DNA from: Orientallactaga sibirica
Lineage: Eukaryota; Chordata; Mammalia; Rodentia; Dipodidae
NCBI GenBank assembly: GCA_036365145.1
Contig: JAEOAD010000012.1
Location: 44,895,001-44,959,000, forward strand
Length of the DNA: 64,000 bases
Direction: 5' to 3'
Shown: one piece after another, positions 44,955-56,895 of the stretch
Numbering within the stretch: the stretch's first letter is position 1
Layout: every line of letters begins with the position of its first letter
Position numbers and translations under genes: made by a program
Notes under the pieces: generated by a model
The model's input: only the letters and a program-made list of their open reading frames with translations
Databases searched by the model: none
Told to the model about the DNA's origin: nothing

Positions 44955-45500
44955 TCCCACTCTTTGCTTTTTCTTTTTAATGAGAACTTTAATACATGAA
45001 CATACTGTAATTTAGTCATGTTCTCATTACATCATCCTCTTCTGTCCCCTCTCCACTGCCCCCTTCCCCGAGGATCTTCTTCTTTCAACATAGTCCTTTC
45101 TTTTGTTGTCCTGTTCCTTTTGTCTCCCCCATCCTCTATGTGAAAAGTGAATTTATCAGTGTCCTCTGATTTTCTGCTTTGATGAGTTTTGAATTTCCTC
45201 AGTATGTACCACCATTTCTGTGGAGAAGAAGGTTCTCTGGCTAGCAGTGAGAGCAGCACTCATATTCGATCCACCACTTCCTGTAAAATGTTCTCTGGGC
45301 CCTGGCAGGTGTGACAGAGATGACTCATCCAGTGGTAGGCACTAGGCTTTCTCTTCATGAGTCATCAAAAAGTCTTCTAAATGTGTATGATTATACTCTT
45401 TGATTAATGATACTCTCACTTGTGGTTAGAAGACCTTTCTACAGATGGCAGGCAATACTGGGGAGACCCCAGCCTCCCACTTTTTTCAATTCATCCCTCC
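44955..45500 (-). mobile_element. L1 3'UTR-like fragment
   Basis: 'tctgtcccctctccactgcc' and later C/T-rich text resemble the complement of the G-rich 3'UTR at 6480-6570, followed by sequence of the same style as 16200-16500. Tentative. Confidence 0.4.
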
Positions 45501-46045
45501 CCCTCTGGTCATTCTATATTCCTATGCTCTAACAAGGCAATATACACATATACATTTGGCTCGAGGTGAACTCTTATAATTTATATACAGTTATTAAGAT
45601 TTAAATAAATGTTAAGTGGTATCAATTAATAAGTGCATGTCACAGAGGCCTCTATATTAAATTTCATCTCCTATTTTAATGCTAATTTATTTATACTCTA
45701 AAAATCAAAATTGTGAAAACCAGTGCTATTAAGCATCTAACATTATTAAACCAGTATCCTTCCTTTTAAAACTAGATTTTGATTTCAAATTTGATATGGT
45801 ATGGCTTGTCAAACTGTTTATGTAACTCAGAAGCAAGGAAAAATGGCATTTTCATAACTAAAATAAATGATAAAACATTGTCATTTCCTAAAACTTCAAT
45901 AATTGGGTATAAGTATCTTTTTACTATTTCTTCTCTGATTGTATCATGGAAGTAATTCTTGACCCAAATGACACCCAAAATACCGTTCTCTAAGTAGATG
46001 GTTCCAGTACTGACCTCTCAAGGTTTTGTGTTGAGGAAGTAGCAC
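45501..46045 (+). other. Intergenic stretch, no feature
   Basis: AT-rich, unclassified. Confidence 0.4.
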
Positions 46046-46510
46046 CCTCCCCCAATTCTAGTTAATAATATGTATTTATTAAGAATACTATAATGAAGTA
46101 CCACACAGTGCATGACTAAAATCAAATTTATTCTCTGACAATTCTGGAGACTAGATTCCCAAATCAAGGTGTTGGCCAGACATGCTTCCTCCAAAGCCTC
46201 TGGGAGAGGGTGCTTCTGTGACTCTCCCAGTAGTCACGAGCCCTGGGAGCCACTTGGCTTGCTGCAGATAATTCCAAGCTGCCTCATCTATCTGCACATG
46301 GCCTCTGTCTTGTTTATCTTCTTTTCTTCACAGGAAATCCTTTCTCTCTTCTTGCTTATAATGACACTGGTCATATTGGGCAAAGCCCATCGTATAATCT
46401 CATTTTAACTTAACTGTGTCTGCAAGGCCTTTATTATCAAACAGCATTCTCACGTATAAGGGACTGGGATTTCAACTTGTCTTTTAGCGGGACACAGCTC
46501 AATCTACACA
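46046..46510 (-). mobile_element. Ancient mammalian repeat (LTR-type suspected)
   Basis: 'atttattctctgacaattct', 'gagactagattcccaaatca' and 'cacatggcctctgtcttg' follow the order of a widespread old eutherian repeat. I am unsure of the exact family, and the strand is nominal. Confidence 0.45.
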
Positions 46511-46928
46511 TTGAACCTTGGCTAAGGATGCTGCTATCTCTTTGAATTTACCTTTCCTTTTTCTACCTACTAAATAAGTAATTGCCTAAATATCACCACT
46601 CTGGTGTAGTTATACGCCATTCCTTCCTCATTCCTTCCTGAGGCAGCTGTCTATGACCATGAGATAAAATCCATGACTGGAAGGCTACATGCTTGCAGTA
46701 ATGAAGCTAGGATATAGAAAACATATAGTGCTGATAACATCATATTGTTGGTCTACTGCTTCTAGGATAACGCTTCATTTTCTTTCTATCTTCCCAGTTT
46801 CAGAAAAATTACACATCATTTAGTTAAGTCACAGTAAATAACTTTTTGTGTAATATATTTTCTTTCCATTTGAAAATAACCCCAGGGAGGGAATTGAAAA
46901 TAAACCCATTTGTACTTAAATGCTGTGT
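46511..46928 (+). other. Intergenic stretch, no feature
   Basis: Unclassified. Confidence 0.4.
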
Positions 46929-47129
46929 CTTTTTTTAATATCTTTATTTATTTGTAAGGAGAGAGAGAAAAAGTGAATGGGCATTCTGGGGCCTCCAGCC
47001 ACTGCAAACAAATTCCAGATGCATGTGCCACTTTGTGCATCTGGCTTTATGTGGGTATTGGAGAACTGGACCCCAGATGTTAGGCTTTACAGGCAAGTGC
47101 CTTAACCACTGAGCCATCTCTCCAGCCCA
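46929..47129 (-). mobile_element. B2-like SINE
   Basis: 'tctttatttatttgtaagga' to 'gagccatctctccagccc'. Confidence 0.9.
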
Positions 47130-47393
47130 AAGGCTGTGTCTTGCTTGTGCTTCAAGCCTCCTCTAGGCATATGTGCTTATGCAAACCTATGAAAGTTTAT
47201 TGCATTTACTAGTTATATAATATTGGCATATCCTAGGAGCTCAGCAGAAGTAGATCATTTTAAATGATATATGGTATATCTTTGTTCCACTTTTTTCCAT
47301 ATTTTTGTTTTAAACTACCACTTGTACCTTGTAGTCTCAATGGTAACAGATGCCCTCCTCACAAAAAAAAGCTCATCAAAAATGAACTTGTTT

Positions 47394-47618
47394 GGACTGG
47401 AGAGATGACTTAGCAGTTAAGGTGTTTGCCTGAAAAGCCAAAGGACCCAGGTTCAATTCCCTAGAACCCACGTAAGCCAGATGCGCAAGGGGGCACATGC
47501 ATCTGGAGTTCGTTTGCAGTGGCTGGAGGCCTGGCGTGCCCATTCTGTCTCTCTCTCTTTCTTTCTTTCTCTCTCTCTCTCTCCCTCTTTCTCTGTCAAA
47601 TAAATAAATTAATTAATT
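47394..47618 (+). mobile_element. B2-like SINE
   Basis: 'tttggactggagagatgactt' head; long CT/CTTT tract; tail AAATAAATTAATTAATT. 'aaatgaacttgtt' lies on both sides (47380s and 47629-47640) as target duplication. Confidence 0.92.
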
Positions 47619-47670
47619 AAATTTTTTAAATGAACTTGTTCCTGCGTCATTGTGTCTGCTTTTGTCTTTG

Positions 47671-47934
47671 TGGCTTTTATTATTTATTTATTTTTGGAGA
47701 GAGACACAGAGAGAGACAGAGAGAGAGAGAGAGGGAGACAGATAGAGATGGGCGCCCCAGCAGTCTCTCAGCTGCTGTGAACGAAATCCAGATGTGTGCG
47801 CCCCTTGTGGTCAAGTGCGGCATTGCGCCCTTGCGTCACTTTGCATCTGGCTAAACGTGGGACCTGGAGATTGGAACTGGCGTTCTTAGGCTTAGCAGGC
47901 AGGCGCCTTAACCGCTAAGCCATCTCTCCAGCCC
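47671..47934 (-). mobile_element. B2-like SINE, long variant
   Basis: Contains 'gcggcattgcgcccttgcg'; ends 'gccatctctccagcccc'. 'tttgtggcttttg/at' flanks it as target duplication. Confidence 0.92.
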
Positions 47935-48164
47935 CTTTTTGTGGCTTTTGATTTTTCATCTCAGATTGCCCTGTTCACTGGTAAACATCCTATGTGGTCT
48001 CTGATCTAGCTGGCTGTCTCCCAAAGCTTTCCTGATTCAGCTTTCCTAACACTGAATTCTGTCCTAAGCTTTTAACCCTCCTTGTAACAAACAAGCAATC
48101 CCAAGGAATCCTTGTTGAGCCTACCTGGAAACCTGCATTGGGACAATATAGGTAGCAACCTACA

Positions 48165-48310
48165 CTTTTTTTTTTTCCAGGTAGGATGTTACTTTAGCTC
48201 AGGCAGACCTGGAATTCTCTATGTAGCCTCAGGCTGACCTCAAACTCACAGCAATCTTCTACCTCAGCCTCCCAAGTGCTGGCATTAAAGGTGTGTGTCA
48301 CCATGCCTGG
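48165..48310 (-). mobile_element. B1-like SINE
   Basis: Poly-T, 'ccaggtaggatgttacttta', ending 'gtcaccatgcctgg'. Confidence 0.85.
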
Positions 48311-48466
48311 AAGAGAGAGAATGGGTACACCAGGGCTTCTGCAAATGAACTCCAGAAGCATGTGCCACTTTGTGCATCTGGCTTTTACATGGGTACTAGA
48401 AAATCAAACTTGGGTCGTTGGGCTTTATGGGCAAGCACACCAACCACTGAGCCATCTCTCCAGTCC
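48311..48466 (-). mobile_element. B2-like SINE, truncated tail
   Basis: 'agagagagaatgggtacacc' to 'gccatctctccagtcc', abutting the previous B1. Confidence 0.85.
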
Positions 48467-48647
48467 ACAATCTACTTTTATTAAGATTGATTAAGAAGAA
48501 AAGAATGAAACAAGGACAGATTAATATGGATCAAGGAAAATGAATATATAAGGAATAAAAGACTATTTAAGGATAAGTGAATATATGGACATATTTTTGA
48601 ATGAGTGCTTCTAAAACCAATGAGAAGATACAATAAAAAAATCCTAA

Positions 48648-48800
48648 GCTGGGCATGGTGGCACACACCTTTACTTCCAGCACTGGAGAGGCCGAGGTAG
48701 GATGATTGCCATGAGTTCAAGGCCACCCTGAGAATACATAGTGAATTCCACATCAGCCTGGGCTAGAGTGAGACCCTACCTCGAAAAACAAAAAAACAAA
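48648..48800 (+). mobile_element. B1-like SINE
   Basis: 'agctgggcatggtggcacac' to 'ctacctcgaaaaacaaaa'. Confidence 0.9.
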
Positions 48801-48882
48801 ACAACAACAAAAAAACTCACTTCAAAGACCTGAGATTTTATCCTATTTATAGGTTAACTGCCACTATTACAAGAATACTAAA

Positions 48883-50079
48883 CAAAATATAAGACCTCTA
48901 GGTCAGAAACAAAAACATTAATATTCTGCTTCTAGTAATGGTAATAAATTAAAGCTTTTCAAAACTTTTTTATTAAAATATGCATATGAATAATTTAAAC
49001 TATCATATAATTGTATATGTTCTATAATAAGAAAATGTGTCCTTGGTACCCCAGTTAGCATGACATGTTTTCAAGATATATTAGCAAAGAAGCTGCAAGA
49101 AGAAAGCAGGTGGGGTAGGGAAAAGTCACCAAAAGATTGTCCGTTACATGTTCAAAGGAAATGTAAACACTGCGGTTAAAACCACCACTTGCATGGGTGG
49201 GGCTGGGCTCAGCATCTTTAACATTTCCTTTCCAGAAGTGAGAAATCAAGTTCAGCTATTTAGCTAGTATAAATAACAATTCAATCCTGTTGGACTATTT
49301 TGGCTATATTATTAGACCATTTGCAGCTTACATTCATCCCTTGAGGTAATAATCTGAGCACTCTAGTATCCACAAATTGAGGTACATATCAAGGTCACCT
49401 CATAAATAACTAAATCTAGAAGCACTATCATTTAAGTAGCCCATGAACACAACCTATTCATTCACTTTATTAATTTGTGGATATTTATTTCCAAAGTATA
49501 TTCATCCTATTTAAATTTACAATAAAGTTAGCTATTAAATGATCTTAGGGTGGTTACTGGTAGAAAGACATGCCCACACACATATGACTGATCATGCATA
49601 CACACACACGAAACATGTAATATGGTATAAATAATGTCAGAAATCTCAAAAGTTACTAAGGGAAAGACTTGAAGTGGTCTGGAAGCAGCAGGTGGACGCT
49701 CAGACTATGTGCTAATGGCCCATGATACAGGGAATGAGGTCAATGAAACAGCTCAGCCCAAGCTCTTTGCCAGGGACAGGATGTCATCAGGGGGGAAAGA
49801 ATGATGATGTATAGCTTTTATACTATGATCATAGCCCAGAAACACTGGGGCAAGCTGATTAAAATCACCAATTACTGTGCTATGAACATTCTAATGTATA
49901 TTATTAATGTATAATTAAAGGAAACGGGCTGGATAGATGGCTTAGCTGTTAAGAGGCTTGCCTATGAAGCTTAAAGTTCCAGGTTTGATTCCCTAGTACC
50001 CATGTAAGCCAGGTGCACAATGCATCTGGAGTTCATTTGCAGTGGCTGGAGGCCCTGGTGCACCCAATCTCTATCTATC

Positions 50080-50136
<57 letters not shown>

Positions 50137-50935
50137 CCTGCCTCTCTCTCAAATAAATAAAATATTTAAAAAATAAAGAAAAAAAAACCATCTAGGTTTA
50201 ACTGATTTCTTTCATTTACTGAGTTGTCTAATAACTCTGGTCCTCGGATTCCTTGTCAAAAGTGTACCTATGCAATTCCAGGATCACAAAGAACTAAATA
50301 TTAACTGAGAATATGCCAGGCTGCACTGCATTGTGAAAAACACAAGGTGGTGGTCATGGCCATGATGAACTGGCAGAAGACAGCTGTCTTCTTTGGGTCA
50401 GTGGAATATTCTATCATGCACGCTTTAGTCTTCCCAGTCTTTGGTGGGGTTGATGTTTCAGAGCAGAAGAGGAAAACGTGAGGAGTTAACGGAACAGAAT
50501 GTTACGTTACAATGGTAAGCGCATACCAGCCTGCTTGAAGAGCTGACTTTCTTGTAGACCTCAGTTTGTACAGAGACCTTTTCTCAGCTACTGAGAATTG
50601 GGTAATGTAGCACTAAAGCATGTAAGCCATGCTCAGAGATTAACCTGGTAGATGTATTGAAGAAACCTGACAGAGTGCACAGTGTAAACCTCTCTCTCAA
50701 CTTACTCAAATTCCAGCAACATTACCCTGACACAGAAAACAGAAAGTGGAAAGCCTCAGGTAGATGTTTGTGCTAAAGCCAAGTTACTCATATTTCAACC
50801 TCAAAGCATTTTTACTAAACTAAGAAATGCAACAAGAAGATATGAACCTGTTTTAAATGCTTTTCTATAAAATATATCAATACTAAACAAGGTTTCAAAA
50901 ATATTTGCAATAAGCTTAACAGTGTTTAAGAGTTT
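48883..50935 (+). repeat. Tandem duplication, copy 1 (2053 bp)
   Basis: Starts 'caaaatataagacctctagg' and ends 'agtgtttaagagttt'; the whole unit is repeated head to tail from 50936. By eye I find about three base substitutions and a handful of 1-3 nt indels between copies, plus length change in the TCTA repeat. The unit contains one B2-like SINE (about 49926-50163) and otherwise apparently unique sequence, including a CpG-poor 'cttgcatgggtggggctggg' block. No exon recognised. Confidence 0.95.
49926..50163 (+). mobile_element. B2-like SINE with TCTA expansion (copy 1)
   Basis: 'cgggctggatagatggctta' head; the CT tract has become (TCTA)n of about 19 units at 50071-50136; (AAATA)n tail. Confidence 0.92.
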
Positions 50936-52139
50936 CAAAATATAAGACCTCTAGGTCAGAAACAAAAACATTAATATTCTGCTTCTAGTAATGGTAATAA
51001 ATTAAAGCTTTTCAAAACTTTTTATTAAAATATGCATATGAATAATTTAAACTATCATATAATTGTATATGTTCTATAATAAGAAAATGTGTCCTTGGTA
51101 CCCCAGTTAGCATGACATGTTTTCAAGATATATTAGCAAAGAAGCTGCAAGAAGAAAGCAGGTGGGGTAGGGAAAAGTCACCAAAAAGATTGTCCGTTAC
51201 ATGTTCAAAGGAAATGTAAACACTGCGGTTAAAACCACCACTTGCATGGGTGGGGCTGGGCTCAGCATCTTTAACATTTCCTTTCCAGAAGTGAGAAATC
51301 AAGTTCAGCTATTTAGCTAGTATAAACAACAATTCAATCCTGTTGGACTATTTTGGCTATATTATTAGACCATTTGCAGCTTACATTCATCCCTTGAGGT
51401 AATAATCTGAGCACTCTAGTATCCACAAGTTGAGGTACATATCAAGGTCACCTCATAAATAACTAAATCTAGAAGCACTATCATTTAAGTAGCCCATGAA
51501 CACAACCTATTCATTCACTTTATTAATTTGTGGATATTTATTTCCAAAGTATATTCATCCTATTTAAATTTACAATAAAGTTAGCTATTAAATGATCTTA
51601 GGTGGTTACTGGTAGAAAGACATGCCCACACACATATGACTGATCATGCATACACACACACGAAACATGTAATATGGTATAAATAATGTCAGAAATCTCA
51701 AAAGTTACTAAGGGAAAGACTTGAAGTGGTCTGGAAGCAGCAGGTGGACGCTCAGACTATGTGCTAATGGCCCATGATACAGGGAATGAGGTCAATGAAA
51801 CAGCTCAGCCCAAGCTCTTTGCCAGGGACAGGATGTCATCAGGGGGGAAAGAATGATGATGTATAGCTTTTATACTATGATCATAGCCCAGAAACACTGG
51901 GGCAAGCTGATTAAAATCACCAATTACTGTGCTATGAACATTCTAATGTATATTATTAATGTATAATTAAAGGAAACGGGCTGGATAGATGGCTTAGCTG
52001 TTAAGAGGCTTGCCTATGAAGCTTAAAGTTCCAGGTTTGATTCCCTAGTACCCATGTAAAGCCAGGTGCACAATGCATCTGGAGTTCATTTGCAGTGGCT
52101 GGAGGCCCTGGTGCACCCAATCTCTATCTATCATCTATC

Positions 52140-52196
<57 letters not shown>

Positions 52197-52994
52197 CCTG
52201 CCTCTCTCTCAAATAAATAAAATATTTAAAAAATAAAGAAAAAAAAACCATCTAGGTTTAACTGATTTCTTTCATTTACTGAGTTGTCTAATAACTCTGG
52301 TCCTCGGATTCCTTGTCAAAAGTGTACCTATGCAATTCCAGGATCACAAAGAACTAAATATTAACTGAGAATATGCCAGGCTGCACTGCATTGTGAAAAA
52401 CACAAGGTGGTGGTCATGGCCATGATGAACTAGCAGAAGACAGCTGTCTTCTTTGGGTCAGTGGAATATTCTATCATGCACGCTTTAGTCTTCCCAGTCT
52501 TTGGTGGGGTTGATGTTTCAGAGCAGAAGAGGAAAACGTGAGGAGTTAACGGAACAGAATGTTACGTTACAATGGTAAGCGCATACCAGCCTGCTTGAAG
52601 AGCTGACTTTCTTGTAGACCTCAGTTTGTACAGAGACCTTTTCTCAGCTACTGAGAATTGGGTAATGTAGCACTAAAGCATGTAAGCCATGCTCAGAGAT
52701 TAACCTGGTAGATGTATTGAAGAAACCTGACAGAGTGCACAGTGTAAACCTCTCTCAACTTACTCAAATTCCAGCAACATTACCCTGACACAGAAAAACA
52801 GAAAGTGGAAAGCCTCAGGTAGATGTTTGTGCTAAAGCCAAGTTACTCATATTTCAACCTCAAAGCATTTTTACTAAACTAAGAAATGCAACAAGAAGAT
52901 ATGAACCTGTTTTAAATGCTTTTCTATAAAATATATCAATACTAAACAAGGTTTCAAAAATATTTGCAATAAGCTTAACAGTGTTTAAGAGTTT
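50936..52994 (+). repeat. Tandem duplication, copy 2 (about 2059 bp)
   Basis: Second unit. The junction word 'caaaatataag' is shared by both starts, i.e. it is also where copy 1's left flank meets the unit. Differences seen: 'tataaacaac' for 'tataaataac', 'cacaagttgagg' for 'cacaaattgagg', 'gaactagcag' for 'gaactggcag', plus homopolymer and TCTA length changes. Confidence 0.95.
51977..52223 (+). mobile_element. B2-like SINE with TCTA expansion (copy 2)
   Basis: Same insertion as in copy 1; (TCTA)n interrupted by an extra 'tcatcta'. Confidence 0.92.
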
Positions 52995-53047
52995 ATGCAT
53001 GTTACTCAATTTTCATCTAAACATGTTTGAAAAAGAAACCCCAAGCC

Positions 53048-53180
53048 AGCTGGGCATGGTGGCTCATGCCTTTAATCCCAGCACTTGGGAGGCACAGGTA
53101 GGAGGATCACCATGAGTTCAAGGCTACCCTGAGTATACAGAGTGAATTCCAGGTCAGCCTGAGCTAGAGTGAGAAACCTC
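53048..53180 (+). mobile_element. B1-like SINE
   Basis: 'agctgggcatggtggctcat' to 'gagctagagtgagaaacctc'. Confidence 0.9.
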
Positions 53181-53447
53181 AAGGCTTTTTAGGAAAAAAC
53201 CTCAAAAAAATTTAATTTAATTTAAAAATAAACTTTTAGAAAGTTATTGGATTATAAGTGATTCAGACCTAATCAATGTATTGATCACTTAAGAGGGTCA
53301 TAGTATGATAGTCTTATTGGAAGATGGTGAAAAGTAGGAGATGGGGCCTAGTTGGAGGTCCTTGGTGACATGTTGACATGTCCAAGAAAGATGAATTTTG
53401 TATCCCAGCCCCTTTCTCTCCCATTTGTACTTTCCAAAAATAATGTA
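53181..53447 (+). other. Intergenic spacer, no feature
   Basis: Unclassified. Confidence 0.4.
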
Positions 53448-53589
53448 CAAATTATGATGCACATTTAATCCCAGAGTTTGGGAGGCAGAGGTAGGAGGAT
53501 CACAGTGAGTTCGAGGCCACCCTGAGAATACAGAGTGAATTCCAGGTCAGCCTGGACTAGAGTGAAACCCTACCTTGGGGGGAAAAAAA
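53448..53589 (+). mobile_element. B1-like SINE, 5' truncated
   Basis: 'gatgcacatttaatcccag' to 'aaaccctaccttgggggg'. Confidence 0.85.
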
Positions 53590-53595
53590 GTCAGA

Positions 53596-53705
53596 AGCCA
53601 GGTGTGGTGATTTATGCCTGTAATTCCTGCACTTGGGAGGTTGAGGCAGAAAGATCACAGATTCTAGGACAGCCTGGCCTACAAAGTGAGCCCCTATATC
53701 AAACA
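53596..53705 (+). mobile_element. B1 SINE of a different subfamily
   Basis: 'agccaggtgtggtgatttat' with 'gacagcctggcctacaaagt', closer to the mouse-type B1 body than the local B1 form; short. Confidence 0.75.
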
Positions 53706-54230
53706 AAATTCCCAAAAGCCAAGATTTCTAGTTGCAAACAAAATAAGACATTTATTTCAAGAAGTAGCTGTCAGAATGATTGAGAGGGCTAGAAAAATAG
53801 TGTCTAGGTTCAGATTGCTAGAGCAAGGGCCAGATTGGGCTGATAAGAAAACTATCACTGTTGATGGTATTATGAATTAATACCAGCAGTCAAATCTCCC
53901 TACCACTGCCTGCCAGGTGGTAGTCTAGCAAAGAAACACTTCTTAAACTGTAACCTTCTAAAGCTTTCCTTATCGGGATTTCCCTCTAGCAATAACGGAA
54001 GCTGCATGTTGAGGCTATTCGCTTATACTACTCATTTCCAAACAAAATGCTGGAAGACGGTTCTGAATAGAGTAATGTAACTGACTTAGACTGGCAGAAC
54101 ATTCTAGTGGCCTTCCGTATAAGGTAAGTAGAGGGCAAGGCAGGAAGTGATGAGACATCTAAGGAAGCTGTTGCCATAACCCAGGCAAGGTGATAGAAGG
54201 GGAAGTTATAAGAAGTGTTTGAATTCTGGG
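53706..54230 (+). other. Intergenic stretch, unclassified
   Basis: No gene recognised; ends at the LTR start. Confidence 0.4.
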
Positions 54231-54806
54231 TGTTGGGCATTGCTAAAAATGGGTTGGGACCATGAGGAAGCTGGCCTGGGTTGTTGGACATGGCCAGGGA
54301 CCTTGGGCTGTGGGGGTTGCAGCTGGCCTTATTGTCAGGAACCCACTCTGGCTACAGAGACTGGCCCTCGGGCAAGGTTGTAGTGTGGTCTGTCTTTGCC
54401 CAGAGTGGGCAGAACTGGTGAGGCCCTCCCCCTTGATCCCACAAGAATCTAACCAGTCCATAGTCAGGCTTTGCCGGCTCCCGCAGTTCCTGATCTTGTG
54501 GCTAGCTGCCCAAGAGACCCTTATATGGCTGAAGTCACAGTAGCTTTTCCCACCACTATCTCCCTTGCATTTCTGCCTTTCAACCAATTAGATAGCAACC
54601 CATAAACTATGTATCCAATCTCCATATAGTCTGTATGTGCCTTCTCAACCTTACTCAAGTGTTTATAAACCCACTTCCCTTTGGAATAAAGGAGAGCACG
54701 CTATCCACAGACTGCCTCACCCGCTTCGGGACCCTGCTTCCCCCCAACTCCTCCTGCGCCTGGGTCGTCGGTGGCCAACAACTCCTGGGGACAGCGAGGG
54801 CCCACA
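54231..54806 (+). mobile_element. Solo LTR, same family as 7618
   Basis: TGTTGGGC start, CCCACA end, 576 bp; lacks about 120 bp present in the other copy. AATAAA near 54684 ('ttggaataaaggag') marks the R region. Flanks 'tctggg' (54225-54230) and 'tttggg' (54808-54813) could be a decayed 6-bp duplication but are offset by one base. ORFs over it (up to 115 codons) are not genic. Confidence 0.85.
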
Positions 54807-55586
54807 TTTTGGGTATTTTTTTCAAAGATTGAGGAAAAATGATTAAGGACTTACATGTAAGGAGTAACAGAAAGAAAAGACAAGGAAGGGTGACTCCAAT
54901 ATTTTTCCTGATTATTTGGAAGAGTTGGTGATAATGTACTGACATAAGCAATTTCACAAGTGAAGAAGAGAAGCAGCAGTTGAGTACGTGAGGGCAGCGC
55001 AAAGTTGGCTACAATTGGAAGATGTCTTGCACAATGACTAGCACCTAATAGGAGAGAAGACAGGAGTTTCCTATTGGGTCAGAGTGTACCTCAGCATACT
55101 CGGGCTTGTCACTACTGTTGACTGGCCTAAACTACCATGGCCTCTAATGCCAGGTTCTTTGGATAAACACAGGAGCTTCATGCACGTGGAGCTAAGTTAA
55201 ACGAAGGCTTTTTCATCTGCCCCATGACCTCAATACTTGATAGCATGCACCTACAAAAACAAGCCTTGGACAGATTCTGCTAAATGTCTCAACATTCATT
55301 GGCAAACAGTTGCAAAAACAGTCCTACTCCAGACATAAGCTGTGTAAAAATCTCCCTGAACAGGTATTCCAAATTTTGGAGCAGCCAGGGTTAGAGTCAC
55401 AAAGGGTTCTTATGAGGTAGCACTTCCCTGGAACTCAGAGCCAGCAGTGTTACAGATAGGTACTTGGCTTCTGCATATCACCTTCATGCAATGACAGCAG
55501 GATATGTTCAGTCTTCCTACAAACCATACACCATGAACATCACTCCCTTTTCCAGTGAAAATTGTCTTCTAATTAAGACATTCTTT
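54807..55586 (+). other. Intergenic stretch, unclassified
   Basis: No gene or repeat that I can name. Confidence 0.4.
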
Positions 55587-55733
55587 TTGTTGTTGTTGTT
55601 GTTGTTGTTGGTTTTTCGAGGTAGGGTCTCGCTCTAGCCCAGGCTGACCTGGAATTCACTCTGTTGTCTCAGGGTGGCCTTGAACTCTGCCTCCTGATTG
55701 CTGGGATTAAAGGCGTGTGCCACCAGCCTGGCT
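55587..55733 (-). mobile_element. B1-like SINE
   Basis: (GTT)n, 'cgaggtagggtctcgctcta', ending 'gtgccaccagcctggc'. Flanked by 'taattaagacattctt' on both sides: a 16-bp target duplication. Confidence 0.92.
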
Positions 55734-55859
55734 TTAATTAAGACATTCTTGATGTCAATTTCCATAGTTAGATCTGAGGTGCTATGATTGCCTCTAGAAT
55801 GTAGATTCCTGATGAGAGAATACTCTTGTGTAACTAGTTGTTCACAGCATATGGATTAG

Positions 55860-56031
55860 CATTAGCCACATAAAGACATATGCACAAAGTGGTACATGCA
55901 TTTGGAATTTGCAGTGGCAAGAGGACCTAGTATGTCCATTTTCTCTCTCGATATCTCTCTCCCTCTTTCTCTCACTCTCTCTCTCTCTCTCTCTTCCTGT
56001 GTTTCTGATTCTGTCTGCCTGCAAATAAAAA
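55860..56031 (+). mobile_element. B2-like SINE, 5' degraded
   Basis: 'gcacaaagtggtacatgcat' onward, CT tract, 'gcaaataaaaag'; the head is barely recognisable. Confidence 0.7.
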
Positions 56032-56302
56032 GTTCTTCATGTATCTAAATAGATGTACCTTGGGTAGTATAGCAAGGATGACTTTATTCCATGTAATATA
56101 TGCAACTAGCTCTACCTATACAAACTGTTTCTTGGTACAAGGAACTTAGTAAAATATGCTGGGATAGAGAGACACTCTATCATGCAATAATAATCAAAAT
56201 TAATACTGGGAAGTACTGATTCCCTTTTAGTCTTGTATTTATGTGCAGGTATATGTGATAATTTGTGTATGGCTTTCCAAGATGAAAAGCCTTTCTTTCT
56301 TT

Positions 56303-56472
56303 CTTTTTTTTTTTTTTTTTTTTTGGTATTATGAAGTAGGGTTTCAGTATAGCTCAGACTGACCTGGAATTCACTATGTAGTCCAGTCTCAGGGTGGCCT
56401 CAAACTCATAGGAATCCTCCTACCTCTGCCTTCTGCATGCTGGGATTAAAGGTATGTGCCACCACACCCAGC
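56303..56472 (-). mobile_element. B1-like SINE
   Basis: (TTTC)n/poly-T, 'gtagggtttcagtatagctc', ending 'gccaccacacccagc'. Confidence 0.9.
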
Positions 56473-56740
56473 TTCCTACTTTATTTTCTTACTACAACAG
56501 GTAGTCTACCTGCACAGTAAAAATATTAATACAGAAAAAAGTAAAAAACAATTTGCTAAAATGCCACCAACCTGCAATTAGCACTAAAAAAAATCCTTTA
56601 TCTCTTACCATACATGCATATGTATCAAGGAGACCCTGGCAAAAACCTAAGGAGTAGAAAAATTCATAAGACACTTGTAAGCCTTCTATGAAGTGGAAAC
56701 TTTGCGTTTCTGTTGTGTGTAGCAAGCCACCTCTGTGAGC

Positions 56741-56744
<4 letters not shown>

Positions 56745-56778
<34 letters not shown>

Positions 56779-56895
56779 TTTTTGAGGTAGGGTTTCACTC
56801 TTCCCCAGGCTGTCCTGGAATTCACTATGTAGTCGATCCTCCTACCTCTGCCTCCCGAGTGCTGGGATTAAAGGCGTGTGCCACCATGCCTAGCT
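56745..56895 (-). mobile_element. B1-like SINE
   Basis: (TTTTC)n/poly-T to 'gccaccatgcctagc', with an internal gap after 'ctatgtagtc'. 'tctgtgagctttt' is duplicated on both sides (TSD). Confidence 0.92.

Noticed and set aside
50064..50137. TCTA array considered as a CRISPR-like or other ordered repeat
   Set aside because: Pure tetranucleotide microsatellite with no spacers, inside a SINE of a mammalian genome.
54243..54587. 114-codon minus-strand and 93-codon plus-strand ORFs
   Set aside because: Both lie wholly within a solo LTR.
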